Source: Porphyra umbilicalis | Taxonomy: Eukaryota > Rhodophyta > Bangiophyceae > Bangiales > Bangiaceae | Length of the DNA: 64,000 bases | Assembly: GCA_002049455.2 (NCBI GenBank) | Contig: KV918842.1 | Coordinates: 1-64,000, forward strand | Reading direction: 5' to 3' | Shown here: positions 11,015 to 22,425 of the stretch, one piece after another | Layout of the letters: each line of letters begins with the position of its first letter | How positions within the stretch are numbered: position 1 is the first letter of the stretch | Position numbers and translations under genes: made by a program | The notes under the pieces: model-generated | The model's input: only the letters and a program-made list of their open reading frames with translations | Databases searched by the model: none | Told to the model about the DNA's origin: nothing

Positions 11015-12072
11015 ACGGCGGTGACGGCGGCGGCGACGACGGGGCGGTGGTGCTCGCCGGCCAAGGGGAACTGCACTTGGAGGTGGCGGTCGCGCGGCTC
11101 GGCGCCCTCGGCGCCCCGCGCCTGCGCGTGTCGCCCCCGCGGGTGGCGTGGCGCGAGGGCGTGACGGCGCCCGTGGCGCGCGCGACGAGCGTGTTGGATC
11201 GGACCATTGGGGGGGCCCGCCTCACCGCCGCCGTCACGCTGTCGGTGACGCCGTTGCGGTTTGGGGGCGGGGGGGGGGGGGCGGCGGCGACGACGCTGCC
11301 GCCGACGGGGCACTGGCAGACGCTGGGGCGGGGGCGGACGAGCGGGGCAACTGGGTCGACGTGCGCCTCGACGCCCTCGACGGCAGCGACGGGGGTCGGG
11401 GCGACGACGGCGCGGGGTGGGACCTGCCCCCCGAGCGGCGGCACGCCATCCGCGCGGCGGCGGCGGGGGCGTTGGAGCGGGGTCCCCTCCTCGGCGCGCC
11501 GCTCCTCGGCGTCGGCCTCACCGTGCACGTGCCGCCGCCCGCCGCCGCCGCCGCTGGCGCCGCCGCCGCCGCCGCCGCCGCCGCGGGGGCGCCCGGCCTC
11601 GGGGAGCCGTCCCTCCCCCTCCCCGCCCTCCGCTCGGCGGTGGCGGCGGCGGTGGCGGCGGCGACCGCCGCCGCCGCCCCCCGCGTCGTGGAGCCGCTCA
11701 TGGACGTGGCGCTCGACGTGCCGGCGTCGTGTGTGGGCGACGTTGTCGCCGCGCTCACCGACCCGCGGCGGCGGCGGGGCGTCGTCCTCGGCGTCGACGT
11801 GGACGATGGCGGGGGCGCGGCGGCGGCGGGGGCGGCCGCCCCCGGCGGGGGGGTGGCGGCGCGTCTGCGGCGGCGGCGGCGGCCGCCGCCGCCGCCGACG
11901 CGGCGGCGGCGCGCGCGCACCTCACCGCGCGGGTGCCCGTGGAGGGGCTCCTCGGCTGGGCGAGCCGCCTCCGCTCCCTAACGGGGGGGGAGGGGGGTTC
12001 GTCGCCCACTTTGGGGGGTACGAGGTGTGCTCGGCAGAGGCGCGCGTCGTGCGGGAGGAGCGGGGGTACTGA
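8629..12072 (+). CDS. Mitochondrial translation elongation factor G (one intron; frame changes at G runs)
   Basis: GTPase that catalyses ribosomal translocation. The N-terminus ([16 protein letters not shown]) is basic with no acidic residue, like a mitochondrial presequence. G1 is AHVDAGKTT (residues 67-75). Exon 1 ends at 8902; after an intron (8903-9287) the chain resumes with [16 protein letters not shown], then DTPGHVDF (G3) and NKMD (G4). Domain II (FKVTHD), GQGELHLEV, domain IV ([10 protein letters not shown]) and domain V ([10 protein letters not shown]) follow in family order to a TGA at 12070-12072. The conserved blocks sit in different frames, with shifts at G runs near 10120-10140, 10828-10844, 10902-10917, 11263-11280, 11846-11853 and 11981-11999. 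Poly-Gly and Gly/Pro insertions make it longer than bacterial EF-G. Since conservation continues across every break, assembly indels are likelier than decay. EF-G1 versus EF-G2 was not resolved. Confidence 0.9.
8903..9287 (+). other. Intron of the EF-G gene
   Basis: The donor is G|GTGCGT at 8902/8903 and the acceptor is CGCAG|AC at 9287/9288, after a strong pyrimidine tract (poly-C at 9271-9283). Removal joins the exon-1 frame, split within a GAC codon, to [18 protein letters not shown], exactly where EF-G needs the switch-I region. The intron is 385 bp and GC-rich. Confidence 0.8.
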
Positions 12073-14004
12073 GCGTTGGGGGGGGGGGGGGGGGGGGGGC
12101 GCCACCTCTGGGGACGACGACGGCGCGCGGGCGCCCGCGGGCGCCGGGCGCCGCGTCAGTCTGCCGGGCGCGCGGGCGCCCGCGGGGGGCGCCGAGCGGC
12201 CGCCGCGCGGGCGGCGCGGCCACGTGCGCCCCGCGGGGGGTGCCGGCGGGGCGAGCGGCCGCGCCGCGCGCGCGGCGGCGGCGGCGGCGCGCCGGCGGGG
12301 GGGGGGGGGGCCGTCTGCTGACGCCGTGACGGTGCGCGTCGTCGGGGCGGTGCGTCTGGCTCCTGCGGCGGTGCGCCCCGCCCACGCCCAGTTAAGGGCG
12401 GACATCAGGATTGAGACACGTTTTTGCATTACAGCAGCCACGTAAGAATTCCCACAAGAATGAACATCCTTTTCCGGCGCAGATGATCCCCTTGTGACTG
12501 CTACGAACGTCGGTCTTGCTCCTACCCCACCGTCTTTACCGACCCCCCCAGACCCCAGGAATTGTCCTATTGATACTGCAGTGTGCTTCTTCCTCTTTCT
12601 TCTGCGCCGGCGGAGTTTCTGTCGCTTGCCTCAGTCCTGCCATTTCGTCGTCGTCCGCCGCCGCCACCCCCCCGCCGCTGGGCGCGCAATAATTCGTGCA
12701 TATGGCTCTGAACCAAGCGTGAACCAGAAGGTATTTTTACCGTCGTGCATGCAGCCTTATGAAACTCATGACGCTGATCAATGCTGCGTGGTTTGTTACG
12801 CGATTCTGACTCTTCCTCCGCTGTGCTCAAAGTTTGTTTTTTTCGCAATTTTTCGCGTTTTTCTGTCAGGGCGAGGGAACAACTGGGGGAGGAAAAGCTG
12901 TCACTGGGGTACATAGTGCACCGCAATGAACCCGCCCACGTCTTTTCAGTCTTCATGGGCGCCGGGGAGCGCCGGGGTAGTGATCAGACACTCATATTCT
13001 GATGCCGCTAGTTTTTTTTCCAGACAAGCCGCAAGTTGGGCACTGTGCCGGCCGCCCACTCTCGACCGGACAAGAACATGTGGTGATGCGGTGCGTCACC
13101 GCCGCCGTTCCCGATCGAGTGCCAGCGCGAAGTTGACTCAGGAATACGATTGGCTGCGTCGGCCGTCTTTCTTTGTCTGAATGAGGCGGACGGTGCAAGA
13201 GACCGCGAAAATTTGGGCTCCCACAAGATGCGATATGGCCACCTCAGGTTGGATGCCGAGACACGAGAGCTAAATGTTAGACACGAAGATCGACACGCAT
13301 GACACGTACTCCAAACCAGTGCAACACGTTGGAAATCGCTTACATGGGCCTATGTAGCCAATAGATGAAGCGGAATCCTGATGTCCGCATCTGACCCGTC
13401 TTAACTGGGCGTGCGCCGCGCGCGTGCCGCGTCGTCGGTTGTGCTGGTGGGGGGTCCAGCCGCAGCGACGCGCGGGACGGCGGCGCGTCCGCGCCGCGCG
13501 CGCGCCGGCGGGCGCCCAGACCCGACGTGGCGCCGCCGCCGCGTGCGCGCCAGCGTGGAGCGGCTTGTACTGTACGCACGTGGCGAAAACGGAAATTTTT
13601 GTGTCGTGACCTTTTTGTTGTGCAAGGGCGCTCTTGTGGGCGTGACTTTTTTTCATAGAATTCGCATTCGATGGAAATGCCATCTCGGCCTAAGTCCCCA
13701 CCAGGTGGGATGTGGCGGACCGCGTGCGCACCAGCGCCTTGCTCGCGGGCGCCCGCGTCGAGCACTGCTGCGGCCGTCGTGCGCGGTGGCCCGCCGCGGC
13801 ACGCTTGTTCCGGCGTGCGATCCCCTCACGGGTTGGACGTTCACCCCCCGTACCTTCCCTTTTCCCCTCTGCTTCTTCTCCGATTGCGGCTTCCGTTGTT
13901 TGTTGGTGCCGACGCGCCGCCCGCCGGCGTGTGCCGCGTCGCTGCGCCCGCGGCTGTCCCCGTCGCCGCCCCCGTCGCGGGCCGCCCGCCCGCTCCTCGC
14001 CGCC
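12073..14004. other. Spacer between EF-G and DRG2, no gene seen
   Basis: It starts with a G run at 12080-12100 and a CpG-rich patch (to about 12370) that is probably the EF-G 3' end. It then drops to average GC until about 13400 and rises again before the DRG2 start. Open frames are short or shadow-like. No RNA gene was recognised. Confidence 0.5.
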
Positions 14005-15108
14005 ATGGGCATCCTTGAGCGGATAAAGGACATTGAGGCGGAGATGGCCAAGACGCAGAAGAACAAGGCGACCGAGTACCACCTGGGGCTGCTCAAGTCC
14101 AAGCTCGCCAAGCTCCGCTCCCAACTCTTGGAGGGCCCCAAAACGGGCGGCAACTCGGCGGACAAGCAGTTTGAGGTGGTCAAGTATGGGGACGCGCGGG
14201 TGGCGCTCATCGGCTTCCCGTCGGTCGGCAAATCGACGCTCCTCTCGACGGTGACCAAGACCAAGTCGGAAGCCGCGTCGTACGAGTTCACCACACTCAC
14301 CTGCATCCCCGGCATCCTCGAGTACAAGGGCGCGACCATCCAGCTGCTCGACCTGCCGGGTATCATTGAGGGGGCCTCCCAGGGCAAGGGCCGCGGCCGC
14401 CAGGTCATTGCCGTGGCGCGGTCGGCGGACCTGGTGCTCCTGATGCTCGACGCGACCAAGAGTGACGTGCAGCGGCGGTTGTTGGAGCAGGAGCTCGAGA
14501 TGGTCGGCATCCGCATCAACCGGTCGCCGCCCAACGTGTACTACAAGCCCAAAAAGACGGGGGGCGTGTCGTTCAACGCCACCGTGCCGCTGACGCACCT
14601 CAATTCCAAGCTGTGCATTGCGATCCTCCGCGACCGCTCCGTCCACAGCGCCGACGTGATTGTGCGGGAGGACGTGACCGTCGACCAATTCCTGGACGTG
14701 GTCGAGGGCAACCGCCAGTACATCAAGTGCCTGTACGTGTACAACAAGGTCGACGCGGTGTCGCTGGAGGAGGTGGACCGGCTGGCGCGGCAGCCCAACA
14801 CCGTCGTCATTAGTTGCGAGAACCGGCTCAACATTGACACGCTCATTGAGCGCATTTGGAACACCCTCGCGCTGTGCCGGGTGTACACCAAGAAGCGGGG
14901 GGCGGCGCCGGACTTTGGGGACCCGCTCGTCCTCCGGGAGGGCGCGCGCGTTGAGGACGCGTGTCGGACCATCCACCGGTCTCTGGCGGACGCGTCACAG
15001 GTCAAGTACTGTTTGGTGTGGGGGGCGTCGACCAAGCACAACCCCCAACGTGTGGGGTTTACGCACCTGCTGGCAGACGAGGACGTGGTGCAAGTTGTCA
15101 AAAAGTGA
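14005..15108 (+). CDS. DRG2: DRG2-like developmentally regulated GTP-binding protein
   Basis: Cytosolic translation-associated TRAFAC GTPase; DRG2 proteins bind a DFRP2-type partner and polysomes. The 367-residue product has family length and starts [15 protein letters not shown], matching the DRG2 (not DRG1) N-terminus. G1 is GFPSVGKST (70-78), G3 is DLPG (116-119) followed by the DRG signature [20 protein letters not shown] region, and G4 is NKVD (247-250). The S5D2L-type insertion and a C-terminal TGS domain (about 290-367, ending [10 protein letters not shown]) are present. The ATG has a good context (CGCCATGG) and fits the family start. The open frame extends upstream to 13411 without conservation. 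Single exon, no frame breaks. Confidence 0.96.
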   Translation: MGILERIKDIEAEMAKTQKNKATEYHLGLLKSKLAKLRSQLLEGPKTGGNSADKQFEVVKYGDARVALIGFPSVGKSTLLSTVTKTKSEAASYEFTTLTCIPGILEYKGATIQLLDLPGIIEGASQGKGRGRQVIAVARSADLVLLMLDATKSDVQRRLLEQELEMVGIRINRSPPNVYYKPKKTGGVSFNATVPLTHLNSKLCIAILRDRSVHSADVIVREDVTVDQFLDVVEGNRQYIKCLYVYNKVDAVSLEEVDRLARQPNTVVISCENRLNIDTLIERIWNTLALCRVYTKKRGAAPDFGDPLVLREGARVEDACRTIHRSLADASQVKYCLVWGASTKHNPQRVGFTHLLADEDVVQVVKK

Positions 15109-15720
15109 GGCGTGTTTTGTTTCCACTTGCGTTCCGCCTCTCCTGGAGTCTGTGTCACTGCCAATTGACCGCAATTGCAATCACCATACCGCAGCGTCAG
15201 CAGCAACTCCGCATGAGTGCGACCACAGCAATGCAACCGACAGCTGTTTCCTCGTCATGACTGTACTCTAAGCAACAGGGTGTGGACCAATCAGCTTACC
15301 TTTTGGCTGGCTCGCAGATTTTCGGCGATACAAGGTCTTGGTTGGCTCGTGCGCGCACCACGAATGGCGCGCAGCCAGCACACCACAGCAGAACGGACGC
15401 GTTGCACCAGCCTCGTCTGCGGGTGCTGGCCTGCCATTCACGCGGCCCCTTCACGCGACTCCTTCACGCCTCCTCTTCTCGCTGCACCCGTGGCTTTTGT
15501 TGAGACCAGCCGCCTGGCCTCCCGCCCTCCTCGCGCACCTCCCAGCAGGGTGTGCGCCGAGACCAAGCACGTAGCAGATCGGCTCGTCGTCGTCGTCGTT
15601 GGGCCTGGTCGCCCCGCCGCGCCTTGCGTTTTTCTTGCGCGCGGTGCGTTTTACTTCTCTCCGTCCCGAAGCTTCCTCTACCTTCCCACACACGCCGCGT
15701 TCGCAGCGGCAGACGTCGCC
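15109..15720. promoter_or_regulatory. Upstream region of the metacaspase gene
   Basis: 612 bp between the DRG2 stop and the metacaspase ATG, same strand, of moderate GC. It must hold the DRG2 3' UTR and the metacaspase promoter and leader. No clear TATA element or repeat was seen; the leader becomes pyrimidine-rich near 15460-15700. Confidence 0.35.
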
Positions 15721-17328
15721 ATGAGCGGCGAACCACCCCCAGACACCTGGACCAGTCGTGATGCCGGCGCTGGTGCCGGTGGCGGCGGTAGCGGCTACCC
15801 CCCGTACGGGCAGGGCGGGTACGGCGCTCCCCCGTCGGGCGGGGCCTACGGCGCACCTACACCAGGCGGGGGCTATGGGCAGCAGCCCGGCTATCGCCAA
15901 CCACCGCCCGGGTCGGACGCCGAGTACGAGGCGCGCATTGCGCGGGAGAATAGCAGCAGCGTCGGTGGCAGCGGGGCGTCGCTCGGCTCCTACCCGCCGC
16001 AACAACAGCCGTATGGCCATGCGCCGAACCAGCAGCAGTACCCAGGCCACTACGGTGGTTCTTACCAGGCCCCTCAGGAGCAGCAGTACGGTGCTCCCGC
16101 CCGCCACGCGCCGTCGTACGCGTCGCAGCAGCCGCCTTCCAACTATGGCGCGGCGCCGCCCATGCAATACGTGCCGACACCACACGTGCCGTTTGGTCCC
16201 GCCCACCCCGCTGTCGGCTATCAGGCGCCGCCCAACGCGCCGGCGCCCGTGTACGGCCCCGCCGCGTCGGGCCCCGTGACGGGGTGGAGCCCGTCTGGCC
16301 GCAAACGTGCGCTGCTCATCGGCATCAACTACAAGGGCACCCCAGCCGCACTCGCTGGCTGCGTCAATGATGTGCGCTTCATCCAGTACCTGTTGTCATC
16401 CAAGATGGGCTTCCGCCCGTGCGACACGGTCATCCTGACGGACGAGGTGGTCAACGTCCCCGGCGCTCGGATGGGCAAGCCGACCCGCGCGGCCATCCTT
16501 GGGGAAATGCGGGCATTGGTAACGGGTGTCCAGCCGGGTGACTCGCTCTTCCTCCACTTTTCCGGCCACGGTAAGCAGATTCCGGACCTGAGCGGCGACG
16601 AGGATGACGGGTTGGATGAGGCCATCCTGCCGTCTGACTACCAGCGGTCAGGCCACATTGTCGACGACGAGATGTACCACGTCTTGGTGCGCGCGATGCC
16701 GCGGGGCGTCCGCCTCACTGCTATTATTGACGCGTGCCACTCGGCGACGGGCTTGGACTTGCCGTACGTGCATGGCGCGCCCGGGGCGGGGCCCCGAGGG
16801 TCCACACTCGTTGCGGAAGGACCCCGCGGCGGCCTCACCAGTCTGCTGGCGGGCGGTGGGGGGGGTGGTGGCAACGCCGCCTTGGCCAGCCTTGCCATGG
16901 CTGCCCTGGCCGGCGGCAAGAAGCCCATGATGGGCGGCGGTGGCGGTGGCGGCGGCGGCTCCCTCGGCTCTCTTTTGTCCGGGGTGTTGATGAGCGCGTC
17001 GGGCCGCCCCATGACCGGCAAGCAGCAGGCGCGGCTGGTGGAGAAGCGCAAGCCCAACCCCGACGCCGGCGAGGTGATTGCGTTTAGCGCGTGTGCCGAC
17101 CACCAGACGGCGGCGGACACGCACGGGGCGGTGGGCGGCTACGCTACGGGCGCGTGCACGTACAGCTTCATCCAGGCGATCGAGCACGGCGGGCGGGATT
17201 GGCACCAGTACACGTACGAGAGCCTCCTTGTCGAGATGCGAAAGAAGATGCGGACCAAGGGGCTCAAGCAGATACCGCAGTTGACGAGTTCCTTCCCAAT
17301 GAGCATCTCGTCGCGTTTCTTGGTGTGA
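15721..17328 (+). CDS. Type I metacaspase
   Basis: Cysteine protease of clan CD cleaving after Arg/Lys, linked to programmed cell death and protein quality control. The 535-residue product starts with a Pro/Gln/Gly/Tyr-rich prodomain (about 1-190), the mark of type I. The p20 region begins at RKRALLIGINYKGT. The catalytic His is in FSGHGKQ (H283) and the catalytic Cys in DACHSATGLDLPY (C339). The p10 part carries FSACADHQTAADTH and ends TSSFPMSISSRFLV. A Gly-rich insertion of about 110 residues separates p20 from p10, longer than usual. Unlike EF-G, the frame is intact through these Gly runs. The ATG is preceded by GTCGCC. Zinc fingers of the LSD1 type, found in some plant homologues, are absent. 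Confidence 0.96.
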   Translation: MSGEPPPDTWTSRDAGAGAGGGGSGYPPYGQGGYGAPPSGGAYGAPTPGGGYGQQPGYRQPPPGSDAEYEARIARENSSSVGGSGASLGSYPPQQQPYGHAPNQQQYPGHYGGSYQAPQEQQYGAPARHAPSYASQQPPSNYGAAPPMQYVPTPHVPFGPAHPAVGYQAPPNAPAPVYGPAASGPVTGWSPSGRKRALLIGINYKGTPAALAGCVNDVRFIQYLLSSKMGFRPCDTVILTDEVVNVPGARMGKPTRAAILGEMRALVTGVQPGDSLFLHFSGHGKQIPDLSGDEDDGLDEAILPSDYQRSGHIVDDEMYHVLVRAMPRGVRLTAIIDACHSATGLDLPYVHGAPGAGPRGSTLVAEGPRGGLTSLLAGGGGGGGNAALASLAMAALAGGKKPMMGGGGGGGGGSLGSLLSGVLMSASGRPMTGKQQARLVEKRKPNPDAGEVIAFSACADHQTAADTHGAVGGYATGACTYSFIQAIEHGGRDWHQYTYESLLVEMRKKMRTKGLKQIPQLTSSFPMSISSRFLV

Positions 17329-17927
17329 CGGTGGGCGCGTGTCTTACATTCTTTTTCGCGTCTCTGCTTGTGGGGTGTCTGTGTAAGTGCAGACGAGATG
17401 ATCCTTTTTGTGTGCCCGTTGCCGCGTCGTGTGCAACAGGCTTCCTTCTATGTTCTCCCCTGCTCCGGTCAGGAAACACCGCTCATCGCGTGTCTTCATC
17501 GTCACTTTGGTAGTTTTTTTTGAACTAAAAAACACTGCCAGTATATATACGCTGGGACCAACACTGGCCTTCGGCTGTCCGCGTCCTCTCCTACACAATC
17601 CCCATGGCAGCTTTCAGCAGGTTGGTTAGCCACGCACCCGCGCGCAAAACACAAGGGCCTGGTATGCTCCACGACCAGGAGCCCCAACGGACCAAGGTCA
17701 AGCCAGCAGAAAAGCCCACCCTGGTGCGTCGCACCATGGTCACGCGCGCTGCGTCCGTGTGGGACCACCAGCGATTGCCTTACAATCTGAGTGCTGGTAG
17801 ACAACAATGGTTCGCCTGCCTGCCGCAGTCTCGGCGCTTCTTTCTCCACACCTACTGCACCGCGGTGCCGGACGGCCGTCCGGCTCTCTGAGCGAAACGC
17901 ACCACTTATAGAGCAGCCCCCGACGCC
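17329..17927. other. Spacer between convergent metacaspase and glycosyltransferase genes
   Basis: About 600 bp between two 3' ends, lower in GC than the flanking genes, with an AT-rich patch near 17510-17550. It should contain both polyadenylation regions. No gene or repeat was identified. Confidence 0.45.
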
Positions 17928-20020
17928 TTACGGGCCCTCTGCGGCCGCTTGCCGCGCACACACTCGCGCCGCGACGGCGAGAACATCTGCCTCTAGGCGA
18001 TTCACATCCACCACCAGCGGCAGGTTGCGGGCGCAGCGAAAGGCCACCGGGCACCCTCCCCCTCCCGGCGGTTGCGTGATACCCCACCCGCCCGTCCCCG
18101 GCGGCGGTGATGGCGGCGAGGCCCCCCCCGCCGTGCCCTCGCCCGGCCACCGGCCCGTCGCCGCGCGCGTTGCGTCCGCCACCGCCCGCACATACGCGTC
18201 GGCAAGCGCCGTACACGCCGTCGCCGCGCCCAGGTCGCCCCGCCGTTTGGTCTCACCGCCGCCACTGCCGCCGCCACCGCCGCCGTCACCCGGCCCAGGC
18301 GCCGCCGCCGCGGCGGCCGCCCGCACGCACGCGGGGTAGCCCGACACGTCTGGCGCGGCCACGTGGAGGGTGTGGGCGACGCCAAACGCGGCGGCGAGGC
18401 CCGCATACGGCGGCGCGGTCATGCCCCACGGGGTCACCTCGACGATTTCCCCCACGCGCGGCCGGAGAAACACCCCGTTGGTCAACCCCGCCCCGTGGGC
18501 GCCAATGAGCACGTCTTGGGCGGCGGCCGCCTCCTTTTGGCGACGGAAGGAGGAGGCGTCAAACCGCAGCGCCGTCACGTTGAGGTGCGCGTGCGACGCG
18601 AGGCGCCCGAGCACCGCGCCAGCGTCGACGAGCACCCGCGGGGGGGGGCGGAGGAGCACGCCGACGCGCACGACGCAGGGGGGGGGGAGGGGGGCGGGGG
18701 GGAGGGGGCGAGACCCCGACGCACGCGCGGGAGACGCAAGCGGCGGCGTGGCGGCGGCGGCGGCATGACTAGCGGCCGCAGGCGCGGGAGGCCGAGGGCG
18801 GCCAGCACCGGCGCGCCCGGCGGGAAGAGCCCCTCGGGCACGCAGTTGTACGCCAAGTCTGTCGACAGCACGGACCGGTAGAGGACGGGGAGTGGTCGGC
18901 CGGTGGCGGCGTCGAGCGTCGGCTCGTCCGCGCCCGTCACCTGCCCCGCCTTCCAAAGCTGCACCTCGACGCCCGCCCCGCCGCCACTGTCGCCGCCACC
19001 GCCACGCACGATATCAGAGAGGAGGCCCCGCACCCACCGGCCAGCAGGGCTGGTGAGCGTGCCACCGATGAGCTTGTCGACGCCCGCAATGACCAGGCGC
19101 AAAGGCGCCCGCCCGGCGCCCCCCCCAACCGCGCACGCGGTGCCCGCCTCGGCCACAACGCCGCCCGCCGATGGCGCGGGCGTGTAGCAGGTGACGTTCC
19201 CCCCCCAGGCGGGCAGGCGGGGAAACGCGGCGGGCGCCGCCAACGGCAGCAGCACATCCGAGAGGAAGTGAGGAATGTGGTCGCGCACCGGCGCGGCGCC
19301 CGGAAGGAGAAACAGGTCCCGCGTCGCCGAGCCGTACACGGACCGGCATGGGGGTGGGGACGGCGCGCCCGCCAACCCCGACGCAAACGTCAGCGGCGGG
19401 AGGCCGCACCGCCGCAGCGCGGCGCGCGTGGCCGGCGCGTCCATCCATGCGGGCAGCAGCAGGGAGCCGTTGACGTGGACGCCCACGTTGTGCAACCGAC
19501 AAAAGGTCGGCCGCCCGTCCAGGTGGGAGGCGCGGCCGCCGTCGGCGGCCGCCGAGGAGCGGCACAAGCCCGCGCCGCGCGCCGCCCGGTCGCCAACGGG
19601 CACGGGGGGGAGCGTGTGCACCTCGAGGGCGGGGCGGAGGAGGGGGGACCCGGGCGGTGGCCGTCCCGCGCCGCCAATGGGCCCATCGTTATCTGTGGCG
19701 CGGGCGGTGAGGCGGACGAGCTCCACCTCCACGCCGCCCTCGTCGGGAACAACGTCAAAGGGGTCCTCGGTGGACACCTCCCCGGGCATCTGTGGCGGCG
19801 GTCGCGGCGCCGGTGTGGAGTCAGCGCCACCACCAGCTTTGCCGAGTGCGGGCCGCTGCTCGGCACGGACGGCTTGCAACCACTCGTCGACCGACGACAG
19901 CAGCGGCAGGGGAGGACATAGCAGGATGCCGGCCGACACGACGGTCAACACCATTGCCAGCCGCAGCACGTGTCTCGTAACCACACCCGGGGCGTTTGCC
20001 GGCCGCAGGCGGCAGGCCAT
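17928..20020 (-). CDS. GT61-family (DUF563) glycosyltransferase, type II membrane protein
   Basis: Predicted Golgi/ER-lumenal glycosyltransferase related to EOGT, POMGNT2 and plant xylosyltransferases. From ATG at 20020 the chain has a short basic tail, then a membrane anchor (about residues 17-40, VLRLAMVLTVVSAGILL). The lumenal part shows HIPHFLSDVLLPL, SVLSTDLAYNCVPEGLFPPG and the family hallmark VLIGAHGAGLTNGVFL near the C-terminus, with stop TAA at 17928-17930. The conserved parts lie in two frames: the N-terminal three quarters in one, the AHGAGLTN block in another. The change falls in the G/C run region at about 18670-18710, so an assembly indel is likely. The frame is open upstream to an ATG at 20452, which would add a long low-complexity tail; the shorter start suits a type II anchor. 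Acceptor and donor sugar are unknown. Confidence 0.82.
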
Positions 20021-20873
20021 CGCGGAAAAGCTCGGGTGCGCCCGTCGCAAAAAGTCCCCAAACGGTTGGCCAGTGGGGGAGGCAGGGGATTGGGGCGTGC
20101 CGCAGCCATCCCACCGACTCGACGAGGAGCACTTGCCCCCATACCCCTGACTGCTGCTGTCGCCTCTAACGGCCTTGCTCTCAAAGCTGCTGCTGCCACC
20201 GCCGCCGCCGCCGTTCTCATCGCGGCCAGCCGAGCCGACCGCCCACCCTCCGACCCCCGACCGCCCACCCCTGCGGGCGTCCGCCCGCCCGACACGCTCC
20301 CGGCTTGGCGGCATGCCGTCGGTCCACGCAGGCGGCTCCACCCCCGCCGCACGCTTCTTCCTCTCGGCCCGCCCGACGGCCGGCAAGCGCTCGTCGCGCT
20401 CACAAACGCCACCGCAGCGCCGCCCACACCACCCACAGTGCGGGCCGTCCATGGGGCGGCACGACGCCGACGGCGGCGGGACGTCGACGCCCCTGGGCGT
20501 GACCCAACGGCAGCGGCTGCGTGCGCGTCGTTGGGCAGCGGCGGGGGGTCACCGGGGCCGGGGGCTCAACAGGTGGGGAGGGCGCAGGTGGCGGCGGTGG
20601 CGGCGGCGGCGGCGGCGGCGGTACTGGTGGCGGCGCGGCGTGCGGCGGGGTGTAGAGGCGCCCGCAGGGGCAGCACGGTGCTCGGCGCGGGGCGGGGGCG
20701 TGACGGTACTCTGTCGCCTGCACTCACGGCCCGGCAGCCGCACGCATCGGGCACGCGCCACACCGGTGGGACCGTCGTGGCGTCGTGGGCGAGCGGCGGC
20801 GGCAGGTCATTGCCAGGGGCCGTGGACAGCGGCGGCGCAAGTCGCCGCCGCGAGCCCGCCCAACCTCGGTACA

Positions 20874-21170
20874 ATGCGTGGCGCTGCACGCCCGCTCAAG
20901 CCCGGCCCACTCCACGGTGGCCCCGTGGCGGCGGCCGCGCGACGGGCCGACGGCGGCGCTTACGGAGCCCCAGGGCGGGCTCTACCGCAACCGCGGCCGC
21001 GCTCGACTGACATCCCGGCCGCTGGATGCCGACACCACGGCGGTGGCGGCGAGGGCGCCGCCAACGCCGCCATCGAGCAGCTCCTGGCCGCAACGCCAAG
21101 CGCCAACACGGCGATCATCTCGACGGTCGTGTCGTTGGAGCCATTCGGCAGAGTCATTGGCGTCATCTGA
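20874..21170 (+). CDS. Possible small unidentified protein
   Basis: The frame starting ATG at 20874 encodes 98 residues ending in a normal-looking helical/strand tail (AAIEQLLAATPSANTAI then VVSLEPFGRVIGVI). It is divergent from the glycosyltransferase. Overlapping open frames exist in this GC-rich block, so only the non-repetitive C-terminus argues for it. No family recognised. Confidence 0.25.
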   Translation: MRGAARPLKPGPLHGGPVAAAARRADGGAYGAPGRALPQPRPRSTDIPAAGCRHHGGGGEGAANAAIEQLLAATPSANTAIISTVVSLEPFGRVIGVI

Positions 21171-22425
21171 CTAGGAAGTCGATGAGGCCAACTGAGGAGT
21201 CGTTGGTGTGGTGGCGGGCTGGGACGGCATCCCCCGCAATACTGCCAGGGCACCGCACAGAGCATTCAATTGCAGGTAACGAGGGGGAGGACGTCTAAGA
21301 CGCCCATGCGCTTGCATATGACGGCCGTAGGCTGGCACCAGGAGGAATGCCTTTTCGTGCTGCAACCGTCGGTCGACGGGAGAACTCATTAGCGAAGCTT
21401 CTATTTAGTAGGGATCCATTCGCGTTCTCAACACTCAGGCAGCCACGTTGCATGAAATTGATGGCCCTGGTCTGTTTGATGGTCACCCTCTAGGCCATGT
21501 GATTGGATGATCCCATCTGTACGCCTAATCACGCGTATCCACGTTTCAGCATTCGATGGCCTACGATCGCTCTGGTCCAGAAGGATTACACACGCAAGCG
21601 ATTACAGATTCCGCCCAAAGCGTTTACAGATGCCTTCGGGGAACCCCCACTGTACAGTATACACTCCACACCAAGGCCCAGAAATGGTCAGCAGCGCGCC
21701 TGCACTGCCTCTCCGCTCTCTTCCGTCGTTTCGCCATCTTGTCATCTGGCCCCTCCGTCGGGCCTTTCACACCACCACTCCATCGTCGTCACCGCACCGC
21801 CATGCTCTCTCTTCGACGCGCGCGCCGCATCCGCTCCCTCTTCGGGCCCGCGCTCCGCATCCGCCCCATTTTTTGCCCCCCCTCCTCCCCCTTTCTCTTG
21901 CCGCATCTGTCCCATTCTTTGCCCCCCTCCCTCCCCCCATCCGCACGCCATACAAGTCGCGCTGTACTGACGTTCGTTTTTTTCCTCCATGTGTTTCACG
22001 TCCTTCCCCGTTCCCCCCCCCGGCCCCTGCCAGAGTGTTTACTCATCTCTTGTTCATTTCTTGAGGCATCTGGCGGCCTCCGCTGTCGACCTCCCCCTGC
22101 GTGTGGCGGCGCGCCGGGTGCTGTGCTTGTTTGCTTTGCTGACCATTGCTTTATACTGAGAACCATACGACAAAGATGAAGATATCAAATGGGGACCGAC
22201 AATGGGGACGCGACAACTGGAGAAGAGAAAAAGACACAGCGACAACTGGGGAAGAAAAGAGGGACCCAACGCAGTACACGTGGCACCTCTTGGACGGTAT
22301 GTCCGACGCGATCGAGGTGCCGCCACGTATTGACATGAAGGGGAAAACGTTCAGTGTGATACAGTCTACACGCTACACAACACAGACGAGCCACGACACG
22401 CACCTACATCAAAAGAGATGTACTA
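21171..22425. other. Spacer with pyrimidine-rich tract, no gene seen
   Basis: Lower-GC DNA. Bases 21830-22030 are strongly C/T-rich with repeated TCCGC/CCCC words. Bases 21389-21405 nearly repeat 4721-4737. Around 22206-22260 the words GCGACAACTGGGGAAGA and a near copy occur twice. No coding frame with credible composition. Confidence 0.4.

Noticed and set aside
14005..14976. Long minus-strand frames opposite DRG2
   Set aside because: They are shadows of the strongly biased DRG2 codons and encode no recognisable sequence.
19970..21010. Plus-strand frame opposite the glycosyltransferase start
   Set aside because: Arg/Pro-rich reading of GC-rich DNA that overlaps the better supported minus-strand gene.
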